A stretch of DNA of 64,000 nt from Candidatus Fermentithermobacillaceae bacterium (GTDB taxonomy: Bacteria > Bacillota > Sulfobacillia > Fermentithermobacillales > DUSS01), in assembly GCA_020725645.1 (NCBI GenBank), contig DYEQ01000031.1, positions 93,216 to 157,215 on the forward strand. Reading direction: 5' to 3'. Both the position numbers and the translations under genes were made by a program. Position 1 is the stretch's first letter. Every line of letters begins with the position of its first letter. Shown here in pieces: positions 17,980 through 27,566 of this stretch. The notes beneath the pieces were generated by a model. It did not search any database and was not told the origin of the DNA. It saw only the letters and a list, made by a program, of their open reading frames with translations.

Positions 17980-19379
17980 GGCGCCCGGAACCCCCTTTTC
18001 TCGCTGGTCTCGGGAAGTCGAATCCCCTCGGGCGGCTTGGTTTCCTCCCGTACTAAAGAAGAAACCAAGTTCACGCAAGATCTTTCCTCCTCGGTCCTGC
18101 ACGATTTCAGCGCTTTATCCACAAGATCCGGCCATATTACGCGGCTAATGAAAGCGGAGTTAGCAAGGGCAAAGTTAGGATCGAGTTCCTTGGCCTTCAC
18201 CCACTCTTCAAGACCCTCCCTGAACTCGCCCCGGCACATCAGAACTGTTCCGCGTAAGAGCCGCCCGGCCGCGAGCTTGGGAAACTTCGATACGAATTCA
18301 TCCGCGTACCTGAGCGAGTCCTCGAGCTTTCCGATCCTGAAACTGAGGTCTCCCAAAGCTAGCAGGGGTTCGGGGGAAGAATGGATTTGCTCCCGGATCT
18401 TTTTCCACTCCTCCAACGCAGCTTCGAGGTCGCCCGCTTGGATGAAGTGGATGGCGATGTTCTTCCTGGCGGGAATGTAAGAGGGATCTCTTTCCAGCAC
18501 TTCCCTCCATATGGACACCGCTTCTTCCTTGCGACCCTGCTGGTAACGGGCCAACCCCACATTGTACCTGGCCGCCAGGTTTTCGGGTCTTTTTTCCAGA
18601 ACTTTCTCCCACAAACTCACTGCCCGGTCCAAATCTCCCTTAAGGGCGTAGACTTCCCCAAGCGTGATAGCGCTGGTGACGGAGTTGGGTTCAACCTTCA
18701 AAGCTTGCTGTAGCGCCTCTACGGCCCTGTCCAGTTTCCTCTGACCGAGATACGCAAGCCCGAGGTTGTAATACAGGCCCGGATTGGTAGAACCGAGCGC
18801 CCGAGCCTTCTCCAGGTAGGCAAGGGCTTTTTCGTACTCTTTCTTGTCAAGGTAGTAAGCCCCGATGTTGTGCAACGCCTGTACGTTATCCTTCTGGATT
18901 TTGAGGAGGTCCTCCCACTCGTGAAGAGCTTCATCCGCCTTGCCCGCGGCCAGGTAAAGTTCGGCTAACTGGGTTCTCACCATAGGATTGCCCGGCTGGA
19001 TCTCTTTCGCACGTCTCGTATATTCTAGAGCTTTTTCGAGCTTGCCTTGAGCTGCCAGAACTTTGCCTAAAAAGTACCTGGATTCGGCGTGGTCCTTATC
19101 GAGCTCCGCAGCTTTCTCCCACTGGCGCACCGCTTCGTCCAACTTACCGCTGTCGGCGTATCCGACTCCCAGATAGTACCTGGCCGTCACGTTCTTGGGG
19201 TCTAAAGACACCACCTTCTCCAGAGACGCCAGTCCTTCTTCCAGCCGTCCCCTCTCGAGATACGCAAGGCCGAGCTGGGTGAGCTTGAGCGTATCCTCCG
19301 GCTTTAACCGGACCTCCGCTTGGAGCCTGGAGATGACTTCGTCCAGAGCTTTCTCATCGATTTGTGTATCCTTTCTCAT
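17955..19379 (-). CDS. TPR-repeat protein
   Basis: About 474 residues built of ten or more tetratricopeptide repeats; recognisable units include KLTQLGLAYLERGRLEEGLA, ARYYLGVGYADSGKLDEAVR, ALHNIGAYYLDKKEYEKALA and LYYNLGLAYLGQRKLDRAVE. No signal peptide with the ATG at 19379, so it is probably a cytosolic protein-interaction scaffold. The ribosome site is weak; the frame stays open to 19475 but the extra sequence is Arg-rich and unlikely. It overlaps the P-loop gene by 25 bases. Its partner is not evident. Confidence 0.8.
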   Translation of the reverse strand: MRKDTQIDEKALDEVISRLQAEVRLKPEDTLKLTQLGLAYLERGRLEEGLASLEKVVSLDPKNVTARYYLGVGYADSGKLDEAVRQWEKAAELDKDHAESRYFLGKVLAAQGKLEKALEYTRRAKEIQPGNPMVRTQLAELYLAAGKADEALHEWEDLLKIQKDNVQALHNIGAYYLDKKEYEKALAYLEKARALGSTNPGLYYNLGLAYLGQRKLDRAVEALQQALKVEPNSVTSAITLGEVYALKGDLDRAVSLWEKVLEKRPENLAARYNVGLARYQQGRKEEAVSIWREVLERDPSYIPARKNIAIHFIQAGDLEAALEEWKKIREQIHSSPEPLLALGDLSFRIGKLEDSLRYADEFVSKFPKLAAGRLLRGTVLMCRGEFREGLEEWVKAKELDPNFALANSAFISRVIWPDLVDKALKSCRTEEERSCVNLVSSLVREETKPPEGIRLPETSEKRGFRAPWLKPKNG

Positions 19380-19642
19380 GGCGCCCCGGCGGCGACGGCC
19401 GGCGCGATGCGTCCGGGACCGCCGCCATACCTCCCTTCCGCTATTGGTGGTCTTGACAGACCCCTCTAGAACCATGGTCTAGTTTCTCGAAAAGACTCCC
19501 GGTGACCTTCTTTCGGACCGCACTTATTTTTCGCGCTGGACGGAACAGAGAAACCAGGAAATGCGTCGAAACGTGCGAATATGTAGTCTAAAGGGAAACG
19601 CAGGGGATATCTTATGTATTTCCAGTAATCCGCATATCCGGG

Positions 19643-21841
19643 GTGAATAAGTTGGTTCCTTCGCCGCAGAAACGAGGGGTACGCTTACATATCTGCATAA
19701 AGAGAGTCGTAATCTGTCTTATCCTGTCAGCCTATGTATGGGCCGTGTTTCCGTTCCCTCGAAGTCGCTCCGCCTATGCTCAAGGTACGGCCTTTCAGGG
19801 CTGCCGCGCGATGGTGACAGGAGACGTCGTGAACTTAAGGTCCGGACCCGGGCTCAACTACCAAGTCCTGGGCCAGGTGACTCAGGGAACTTGGGTGGAG
19901 CTAAGGGAAGAAAGAGGCGGTTGGGCGCGGATCGCCTACAGGTCGAAGGAATACTGGATCGCCGGATGGCTCATAGAAACAGACCTCCAACCGAAGAACC
20001 TGGTTGCGGTCGTCGATGCGTCCGTCGTTAATTTGAGAGGGGGTCCGGGAACCGAGTACAGCGTACTTTCCACCGTTAAGAAGGGCGAACGGTTAAAGGC
20101 CCTGGCCAAAAGGGGTGAATGGATAAGGGTCGAACGGTCCGACGGCGTAAAGTGCTGGATTCACTCCGACCTCGTCCGCCTGGAATCTGGGGCGACGCCG
20201 AGAAAACCGCTACCTCCAATTGATCCCTCGAAAATGCTTGTATATCCCATCGGTAGCCGCGTCACCGTTTGGCAGACGGCCATCAGGAACGGCGACGTCG
20301 TGTCCTATCTCACCTCTTCCAGCCCCGGGCGGTACCTCAGCACGAAAGGCGGCTGGATATGGGTGATGACCGAGTCGGGTGAAAAGGGCTGGGTACCGGG
20401 TTCCGAGGTCCGGCTGGTATCTCCTGAGGACGGTGACGTCTTCTACAAGGTGTCCGACGGCCTTTGGTGTATGGGAAAGTATCAAAAGTCGGCCATCACG
20501 GCGAGCGCGGTTAACGTACGCTCAGGACCCGGAACCAGCTATGCCGTTATCGATCTGGTCCGCAAAGGCGACGTCCTGCTGGTGCTAGGAAGATCCGGTG
20601 ACTGGCTCAACGTCATATCCCCCGAAGGAAAAGTGGGGTGGGTAGCTTCATGGCTGACGGGGGGTGTGGAACCTACTTCATGCCCGTTTTCCGTTACGGT
20701 CGAGGCCGGCGAAGCTGTTAGGAGGGTCACGGTGACGGGCGCATTCGATTCCGCCGCAATCCTTCCCGGCCCCGTTGAAAACTCCATCTTGGTGAGCACC
20801 TCGATCTTCTTCGAAAACAGAGGCACTCTCGGGATAGGTGCTTATGAATTCGACCACATCGAGCTCGCAACATCCGACTTCAAGATCGTGTTCAATGAAA
20901 AGCCCAGCTATCGCATCACCGAACTCGGGCCAGGCAGGGTCGTACTGGATTTCTCGCCGTCTTTGACTCAGGTAGCTGCCGAACAAAGGGACGGAAGGGA
21001 TGTCCTGATCGTTAAGACCCTGGGATATGCCTGGCCCGAGGTAAAGCAACAGGGGGACACGGTGGAGTTCTTCATTCCGGGAGCTTCTTTCAGCGGCACA
21101 CCCCCACGGGCATCCGGGCGATTTCTCAAGTCCATCGACATCCGGTCGTCATCGCAGGGAGTTCGCATGATCATGACAAGACAACCTGGAACCTCGTTTA
21201 TCCTGCGAAAGGCTGATAATACACTCGAAGCTCACTTTCTATCCCCCGGACTCAGGGGTAAGGTGATAACGATAGACCCCGGTCACGGGGAGACGGACTC
21301 GGGCGCGGTCGGTCGCACCGGTCTCAAGGAAGAGACGGTGAACCTGGAGGTCGCCATCAGGCTGAAGAAGCTCCTGGAGGAAGCAGGTGCCGTGGTTCAC
21401 ATGACGAGGGAAAGGGGAACCGCCGTCACGCCTCCCCATAATTGGAACCCAACTCAGGAGGAGTATGAGGGGGAACTCGCCAAACGGGCCGCGTGGAGCC
21501 GGTCCAGCGACGCCTTCGTATCCCTTCACTGTGATGCCCACTGGATTTCTGCAGTTAAGGGAACCTCAACTTACTACTCCACCCGTCCGCTAAATTCATC
21601 GAGCTCAGAAAAGCTGTCCGGCGCGATCCAGCGGGAGCTCACGTCGGCATTAGGCAGCGTGGACCGGGGTGTAATGGAGGCGGATTTCTTTGTCCTTCGC
21701 CATTCCCACTGCCCCGCAGCTCTCGTGGAAATCGGGTTCCTCACCAACCCCGAGGAAGAGGCGCGCCTCAGAGACCCGGCGGTGCTGGATCGAGCAGCTT
21801 TTGGCATATTCCGGGGGCTTGAAGCTTATTTCGGCCGGTGA
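19643..21841 (+). CDS. SH3-repeat / AMIN N-acetylmuramoyl-L-alanine amidase
   Basis: 732-residue exported cell-wall hydrolase. Signal peptide or anchor at residues about 19-47 (VVICLILSAYVWAV, ending near AYAQG). Bacterial SH3 domains follow: VVNLRSGPGLNYQVLGQV, VVNLRGGPGTEYSVLSTV, a degenerate third around residue 200-265, and VNVRSGPGTSYAVIDLV. A beta-rich AMIN-like region spans about 360-530. The C-terminal Amidase_3 domain (540-732) has zinc ligands His548 in DPGHG, Glu in GLKEE, His629 in SLHCDAH, and catalytic Glu696 in LVEIGF. GTG 19643 has a poor ribosome site. Cleaves the lactyl-peptide bond of peptidoglycan. Confidence 0.92.
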   Translation: MNKLVPSPQKRGVRLHICIKRVVICLILSAYVWAVFPFPRSRSAYAQGTAFQGCRAMVTGDVVNLRSGPGLNYQVLGQVTQGTWVELREERGGWARIAYRSKEYWIAGWLIETDLQPKNLVAVVDASVVNLRGGPGTEYSVLSTVKKGERLKALAKRGEWIRVERSDGVKCWIHSDLVRLESGATPRKPLPPIDPSKMLVYPIGSRVTVWQTAIRNGDVVSYLTSSSPGRYLSTKGGWIWVMTESGEKGWVPGSEVRLVSPEDGDVFYKVSDGLWCMGKYQKSAITASAVNVRSGPGTSYAVIDLVRKGDVLLVLGRSGDWLNVISPEGKVGWVASWLTGGVEPTSCPFSVTVEAGEAVRRVTVTGAFDSAAILPGPVENSILVSTSIFFENRGTLGIGAYEFDHIELATSDFKIVFNEKPSYRITELGPGRVVLDFSPSLTQVAAEQRDGRDVLIVKTLGYAWPEVKQQGDTVEFFIPGASFSGTPPRASGRFLKSIDIRSSSQGVRMIMTRQPGTSFILRKADNTLEAHFLSPGLRGKVITIDPGHGETDSGAVGRTGLKEETVNLEVAIRLKKLLEEAGAVVHMTRERGTAVTPPHNWNPTQEEYEGELAKRAAWSRSSDAFVSLHCDAHWISAVKGTSTYYSTRPLNSSSSEKLSGAIQRELTSALGSVDRGVMEADFFVLRHSHCPAALVEIGFLTNPEEEARLRDPAVLDRAAFGIFRGLEAYFGR

Positions 21842-21856
21842 GCAGGAACCAGCCTG

Positions 21857-23548
21857 TCAACGGACGAACGGCTCGATTACTTTATATATCGAAGGCCTCT
21901 CGAAGCCTCTGCGCCAGGCAGCTACTCCTGCAAGACCGTATTTTTCCATAAGGTTCATCCGCATCGTCATGGACTCTTCGTCTTCCAACCAAAGCTTGTA
22001 GGTGACGTCCCCTTCCGTCCTTTGCACGTACCTGAGGCCTGTTTCCGGGTCTCGCTCGGCCTTTATGCCCTTACCGGCAAGCCACTGTTCCGCAGCTTCC
22101 ATACCCAGAGCTTTCGATGAGACCTCGAGCTTGTCACCGGTGCGTCTTTCGATCCAGAGGCGCGTATAAAATGGCACCCCCAAAACCATCTTTTCCCGGG
22201 GGACTTCTTCCAGGGTCTTCCTTATGCACTCTTCGGTCCAGGGGATGGTGGACACAGGGCCGGCCACCGGCGATCCCCAGGGATACTGGTCATAAGCCAT
22301 GAGGATTACGTAATCGAGAACCTCTGCCAGCTTTTGCCTTTCGTAACATAAGGACCAGTTAGGGCTTTCGGATTTCACCGTCACATCCATGCTCACCACA
22401 AGCCCTTGTTGGCGCGCCATGGGCACAAGTTCCCTGACAAACTGGGTGAGGTAGCTTGCGTCGGCGTGATAAACGTTTTCAAAATCGATGTTTATACCGT
22501 CCAGCGAGTAAGCCTTGGCGTACAGAAGGATCTGAGCTATCACCTGGTCCCTGAAGTCGGAATCCCGGATTACGGTTCTTGTCCTTACCGGGTCGAACCC
22601 GTTGGAAAACAACCCCCAAACATGGTACCCGCGGGAGTGCGCCCATCTCACGTAACGGGCATCTGCGGTGTTCCGGACTTCCCCGGGTGTCTCGGACAGG
22701 GAAAACCACGTAGGTGAAACTACGTTGATGCCGGGCATTTCTCCTATGCGCGACGGGTCGGGCGTCCTCCCGTCCACCTGTTCCCACACGAGGAAAACCC
22801 GGCGCCCCGGTAGCTTGGGCGGTACGTAAGGGGGAATCCCTTCTTTCGCCGGGGGCTCCGCTTCTATTTCTCTCACTCTATCTTCTTTGAGGTAACCGCA
22901 ATTGCCCGATGAAGTCTCCACGAGGAGCCAGCCCCCCTTTTTCCCATATATGCTCACGAGATCGCCCAGTCTCATCACTTGCACTCGTCTCGATAAAAGA
23001 CTCGGCGCCTGCCGGAGGAAGAAATCTTCTTTGACTTCTCCCCGTCTGGTCCAGACATCCAGGCGCTTCACCAGCACCGTGCGGGCATCGGTAAAGTAGT
23101 GCGCCGTTACCGGGTATATCTCCTGTAATACGCAGGCGGGAATATAAGGCATGGAACCTTCCATGATGACGGGGAATTTCAAATTCACGGGGTGCTGGTT
23201 GACGTAAGCGGTAAGCTCTTCCGTCCGCAGCTTTATGACTTTATCCCTGGTGGTTATAACGAGGACTTCGTTGTCCCAAAACACGTCAGGGTCGATCTTC
23301 TCCCGTATGAAGTCAAAAGGAACGTATACCTCGTCTCTGGATATCACCCCGGGCGTCCTGTACACAATCCCCTCGTAGACAAGCCAGGGTCTCTCCGGAG
23401 CAGATCTTTCCACCCACAGAAACGAAGGAAGCACCACGAGAACGGTCGCGGAAACGCACAGAAGCGCGAGGAGAATTCCAGCCAACGGGTCGAGGCGCCT
23501 GGACGGGCGGGATCTCAGCGGGAGTCGCGTTCGGATTTCGGGCGACAT
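21857..23548 (-). CDS. Glycoside hydrolase family 18 protein with membrane anchor and SH3 domain
   Basis: 563 residues. N-terminal membrane segment (about 23-45); a copper-amine-oxidase-N-like region (55-165) of the kind that binds cell wall; an SH3-like stretch (165-225, LGDLVSIYGKKGGWLLVE); then a GH18 barrel (about 250-563). The GH18 signature is LDGINIDFE with the proton donor Glu357, plus YVILMAYDQYPWGSP and GVAAWRRGFE. Similar to YaaH/SleL-type N-acetylglucosaminidases that act on cortex peptidoglycan in spore germination. Converges on the amidase gene, 15 bases stop to stop. Confidence 0.88.
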   Translation of the reverse strand: MSPEIRTRLPLRSRPSRRLDPLAGILLALLCVSATVLVVLPSFLWVERSAPERPWLVYEGIVYRTPGVISRDEVYVPFDFIREKIDPDVFWDNEVLVITTRDKVIKLRTEELTAYVNQHPVNLKFPVIMEGSMPYIPACVLQEIYPVTAHYFTDARTVLVKRLDVWTRRGEVKEDFFLRQAPSLLSRRVQVMRLGDLVSIYGKKGGWLLVETSSGNCGYLKEDRVREIEAEPPAKEGIPPYVPPKLPGRRVFLVWEQVDGRTPDPSRIGEMPGINVVSPTWFSLSETPGEVRNTADARYVRWAHSRGYHVWGLFSNGFDPVRTRTVIRDSDFRDQVIAQILLYAKAYSLDGINIDFENVYHADASYLTQFVRELVPMARQQGLVVSMDVTVKSESPNWSLCYERQKLAEVLDYVILMAYDQYPWGSPVAGPVSTIPWTEECIRKTLEEVPREKMVLGVPFYTRLWIERRTGDKLEVSSKALGMEAAEQWLAGKGIKAERDPETGLRYVQRTEGDVTYKLWLEDEESMTMRMNLMEKYGLAGVAAWRRGFERPSIYKVIEPFVR

Positions 23549-23689
23549 GGAACACCAGCCTTTCGGTGCGTCTTGGAAGTCGAACCGTCCGAGGAAATCA
23601 GCTCAGGGTAACGGACCTTTTTACTCTTCGAGATGCCCGAGGCCACTACCTGCGTAGACCCGCAGGAAATTGGCGCCAGGAAATAGAAG

Positions 23690-23707
23690 CCCCGGCTTTC
23701 GCCGGGG
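23690..23707 (-). terminator. Intrinsic terminator after the dipeptidase gene
   Basis: Seven-base GC stem CCCCGGC-GAAA-GCCGGGG on the minus strand with a GNRA-type tetraloop, followed by CTTCTATTTCC. About 75 bases after the stop. Confidence 0.6.
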
Positions 23708-23783
23708 TCCGTTGGTGAGTTGGCTTCTTGTATTTTCTTCGTGCGCCTTCAAACCCGCCCGGGGTCCGTTAAGGGAGCCCGGT

Positions 23784-24788
23784 TTACCCTATCACTTCTT
23801 CGTAAACCCTGAGCCAGTTCTTGCCCAGGATTTTCTCGATATCCTCCTTGCCGTATCCTCGACGGACCAGTTCCTGAGTCAAAAGAGGGAGCTCCGATAC
23901 ATCCTTCATGACCACGGGCGTACCTTCCCTCACGCCGAATCCATCGAAGTCCGAGCCGAGCCCCACGTGATCGATTCCCGCAACCTTCACGATGTGATCG
24001 ATGTGATCTACGAGGGCCTGCAGGGAGACCTGGTCCGGGTCGTCGGAAACGAAGCCGGGGGCGAACACAACGCCGATCACCCCGCCCTTCGCAGCCAGAG
24101 CTTCAATCTGACGGTCGTCCAGGTTTCTCGGGTGAGAGCATAAAGCTCTTGCGTTGGAGTGGGATGCGATGTACGGACGCTCCGCGACCTTGTCCAAGGC
24201 CCAGAAACTGGATTCGGACAGGTGGGAGACGTCCACGAGCATACCGAGACGTTCCATCTCTTTCACCAGGGAGATCCCGAACTCCGTGAGGGACGATCCA
24301 GATTTCTCCCCCACACCGTCGGCGATGTCATTCCGCTGGTTCCACGTGAGCCCCATGGCCCTTACTCCCAAACGGTAAAAGGAGCGAAGTAGCGGCAAGC
24401 TGCCCTCCACAGCTTCGCCCCCTTCGATGCTGAGAAGGGCCGATACTTTCCGGTTCTGCTTGGCCTCGACGATGTGTTTCGATTTCGTAGCTAGGACGAA
24501 CCCGTAGTTCTCTTCAAACAGGCGGTATGCCGCGTCGAGGAGCTCGAGGGCTCTTCTCGCGGAGATGGCCGGTTTGTACTGGGGCTCTATGTACAAGGCC
24601 ATGACCTGGCAGGTCACACCGCCCTTCACGAGCCGGGGGAAATCTATGTGTCCCGACGAACTTTCCTCCCAGAAACTCCTCGCCGGTCTCGGATGATAGC
24701 GGTGAAGTCCCTCGCCAACCTGGAGCAAAGTGTCGCAGTGACTGTCGATGACTATGGCTTCCTCGTGGACCCTTTGGGGATCGAGCAA
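23784..24788 (-). CDS. Membrane dipeptidase family (M19) peptidase
   Basis: 334 residues; renal-dipeptidase family, a zinc enzyme cleaving dipeptides including L-D or D-D forms. Metal ligands: IDSHCDT (His17, Asp19), Glu in SIEGGEAVEG, His in VDVSHLS and ASHSNARAL, Asp in GLGSDFDG. TTG 24788 has GTGAGGTG upstream. No signal peptide, so it acts in the cytosol despite the family name. Neighbours (ferredoxin, murI) suggest a role in peptide or cell-wall recycling, which is inference. Confidence 0.92.
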   Translation of the reverse strand: MLDPQRVHEEAIVIDSHCDTLLQVGEGLHRYHPRPARSFWEESSSGHIDFPRLVKGGVTCQVMALYIEPQYKPAISARRALELLDAAYRLFEENYGFVLATKSKHIVEAKQNRKVSALLSIEGGEAVEGSLPLLRSFYRLGVRAMGLTWNQRNDIADGVGEKSGSSLTEFGISLVKEMERLGMLVDVSHLSESSFWALDKVAERPYIASHSNARALCSHPRNLDDRQIEALAAKGGVIGVVFAPGFVSDDPDQVSLQALVDHIDHIVKVAGIDHVGLGSDFDGFGVREGTPVVMKDVSELPLLTQELVRRGYGKEDIEKILGKNWLRVYEEVIG

Positions 24789-24838
24789 CAGTTACACCTC
24801 ACTCCCTGCGAACCTCGGCACCCGGAACGCTTTCTTCC

Positions 24839-25919
<1,081 letters not shown>

Positions 25920-25996
25920 AATCAAGCCTCCGTTCTTCCCTTTACCCACCCAGGGCGCTTTTTCCCGCGGGAATCAGCCTGTATTTCGACGTCAAA

Positions 25997-26025
25997 GGGG
26001 AGGGGTCCTGTGAGAACCCCTCCCC
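25997..26025 (-). terminator. Intrinsic terminator after the FMN-binding lipoprotein gene
   Basis: GGGGAGGGGT (25997-26006) pairs with ACCCCTCCCC (26016-26025), loop of nine bases; on the minus strand TTTGACG follows. About 55 bases after the stop. Confidence 0.6.
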
Positions 26026-26080
26026 CCGACTGACCCTCACCTGAGTTTTTGGAACCTGACCTGCGCAAAAAAGCTGGTCG

Positions 26081-26839
26081 CTACCGGATTTGGGCGTTAG
26101 CCAGAGCGTTGGACACAGCATCGATCCATTTCCTTGAGCTTCCGGTTGCCCCGGAGAACGTATCTACGTTGGGACCATTGGCCTCTACGAACCGTTCCCG
26201 CATAGCATCCCTGGCTTCCAGTACCATCGGATAAGTGTATGCTTCACCGATGTCCTTAAACTTGAATTTGCCCTCGGGGGTGACGTCTTCCAGCTCTACC
26301 TTGACGATTTTGTCGTTTTCGATGGTAACCCATGCTATTCCGCGACCAAATTCATCCTTTTCGGAGGCGCCCATGAAGGTGCCATTGAAATACCTCGTCT
26401 TGACGGTGGGCTGTTTCCTGGCCTTTTCAAGCGCGAATTTCACAGCTTCGATGTACTTCCGGGAAGAGTTCGTGACTTTGGCCACGGTGTCCACGTCAGC
26501 GGAGTTTTTCTCCACAAAGCGTTTGGCCATGGTCTCGTTGGCCGTTTTAGCTTCGGGGTAGGGATACGTATTGTAGTCCTTGACTTCACCCTTCTCGGTG
26601 ATTTCGGAGAGTTTGACTGCGGTAATCTTATCCCTCTTAATGGTAACCTCGGCGATGGCGTAGCCGTGGATGTCTCCGGTAGAGAATCCCTTATAGGTGC
26701 CGTCGTTGTAAACTCTGGGTCTACACCCCGAAAGAAGCACTAGAAGAAGGCCTACGAGACTCAAGACCGCGATAAGACGTCTCGACAAAGACGGAAGCCT
26801 CCTTGTTGCGACTAATATGGGTCGCTTACTCGATTTCAT
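26081..26839 (-). CDS. Lipoprotein with two FMN-binding-type domains
   Basis: 252 residues. A membrane segment leads to the lipobox LLSGC with Cys39, so it is anchored outside the membrane. Two FMN_bind repeats follow (about 45-140 and 148-252), each starting with a G-T-[YF]-x-G motif and ending in SSRKxIxAV. The second has SGAT (229-232), the motif whose Thr is flavinylated in RnfG/NqrC-type proteins; the first has AKVT (120-123), so it probably carries no covalent flavin. Likely extracytoplasmic electron transfer; the partner is not nearby. Confidence 0.85.
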   Translation of the reverse strand: MKSSKRPILVATRRLPSLSRRLIAVLSLVGLLLVLLSGCRPRVYNDGTYKGFSTGDIHGYAIAEVTIKRDKITAVKLSEITEKGEVKDYNTYPYPEAKTANETMAKRFVEKNSADVDTVAKVTNSSRKYIEAVKFALEKARKQPTVKTRYFNGTFMGASEKDEFGRGIAWVTIENDKIVKVELEDVTPEGKFKFKDIGEAYTYPMVLEARDAMRERFVEANGPNVDTFSGATGSSRKWIDAVSNALANAQIR

Positions 26840-27194
26840 CCCTGGTTAACCAGTGTGATCCGGATCGACTACTTTAATGCCTCCAATGCCTGTTACTCAA
26901 TGTAAGGCCAGCATGTCCCCGAGTCAAGAGTGCCACCTTGCTGTCACAAATGTAACGCAATTGGAACTTATCGTCAGAAACCGTCAGGACTCGACGCACG
27001 ACAAGAGTGTCGCCTTCCTCCACATAGACAACGTCCTCGGGTTTTACATGATTCCGGTACTTATATGGATTTTTCCAAACTTGTCGTCTTTCGTCACAAG
27101 TTGTCGAATGTTTCTAAGATGTCCACAAGGGTATCCACACCGTCGGCAGCGAAGTCGCCCACCCCAGGAAATTCCGATGCCAAGGAGGAGAACC
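26840..27194. other. Divergent intergenic region with candidate regulatory sites
   Basis: About 355 bases between the lipoprotein gene (minus) and a small plus-strand gene. The open frame running through it is an upstream extension with no coding character. It contains a palindrome at 27078-27102 with a Spo0A-box-like TTGTCGAA, and the AGGAGGAG ribosome site at 27183-27190. Confidence 0.5.
27078..27108 (+). promoter_or_regulatory. Palindrome overlapping a Spo0A-box-like site
   Basis: AACTTGT (27078-27084) and ACAAGTT (27096-27102) form perfect 7-base arms around 11 bases. TTGTCG occurs at 27081 and again at 27101 as TTGTCGAA, which matches the 0A-box core (TTTGTCGAA) at eight of nine positions. 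The two lie 20 bases apart, about two helical turns, and some 90 bases before the ATG of the next gene. Confidence 0.4.
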
Positions 27195-27566
27195 ATGGAA
27201 AGAGAGGTACTGGTAAAAGAGTTGACCCGGTCGGTCAAGGAAAGCTCCCGGGAGTTCATCCTTCGCTACGAGCTCGCCGTGAGAGACAGACTTGATGGAC
27301 CTCACGACAGACGGTACATCCTCAGAGCCAGGGTTACGGAAGCTACCTCGGAACACCCGTCGGAAAGCGGGTGCGAACTCGTACTTCCCGCCTCTTCAGA
27401 GGGGAAAGGCGAGGAATTGTTCGACATGATCGCCGGCGCCGAAAGCCCCGTTTTCCCCATCCATGTGCCTGAAATCGTAAGGGATGAGCTGGCCGCTACC
27501 GCAATGGACGAAGCTGTCACTCTTCTTCCTTCAGCTTCTGAGTCTGAACAGAAGGTGTCCGCGTAA
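27195..27566 (+). CDS. Small acidic protein, possibly DUF6514 family
   Basis: 123 residues from ATG 27195, seven bases or less after AAGGAGGAG. Begins MEREVLVKELTRSVKESS followed by a beta-hairpin-like REFILRYELAVRD and an acidic tail; no enzyme motif, no membrane segment. It recalls the small uncharacterised DUF6514 proteins of Clostridia, but that is a weak impression. It converges with the NYN-domain gene and their last 50 bases overlap. Function unknown; the upstream 0A-like box hints at sporulation-phase control. Confidence 0.65.
   Translation: MEREVLVKELTRSVKESSREFILRYELAVRDRLDGPHDRRYILRARVTEATSEHPSESGCELVLPASSEGKGEELFDMIAGAESPVFPIHVPEIVRDELAATAMDEAVTLLPSASESEQKVSA

Noticed and set aside
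19466..19482. Near-palindrome CTAGAACCATGGTCTAG and a TTGACA at 19453 before the amidase gene
   Set aside because: The palindrome is asymmetric by one base and no -10 stands at 16-18 bases, so I do not call a promoter or operator.
26877..27194. Upstream extension of the small plus-strand gene to 229 codons
   Set aside because: Perfect ribosome site and ATG at 27195; upstream part has no coding signal and covers regulatory sites.
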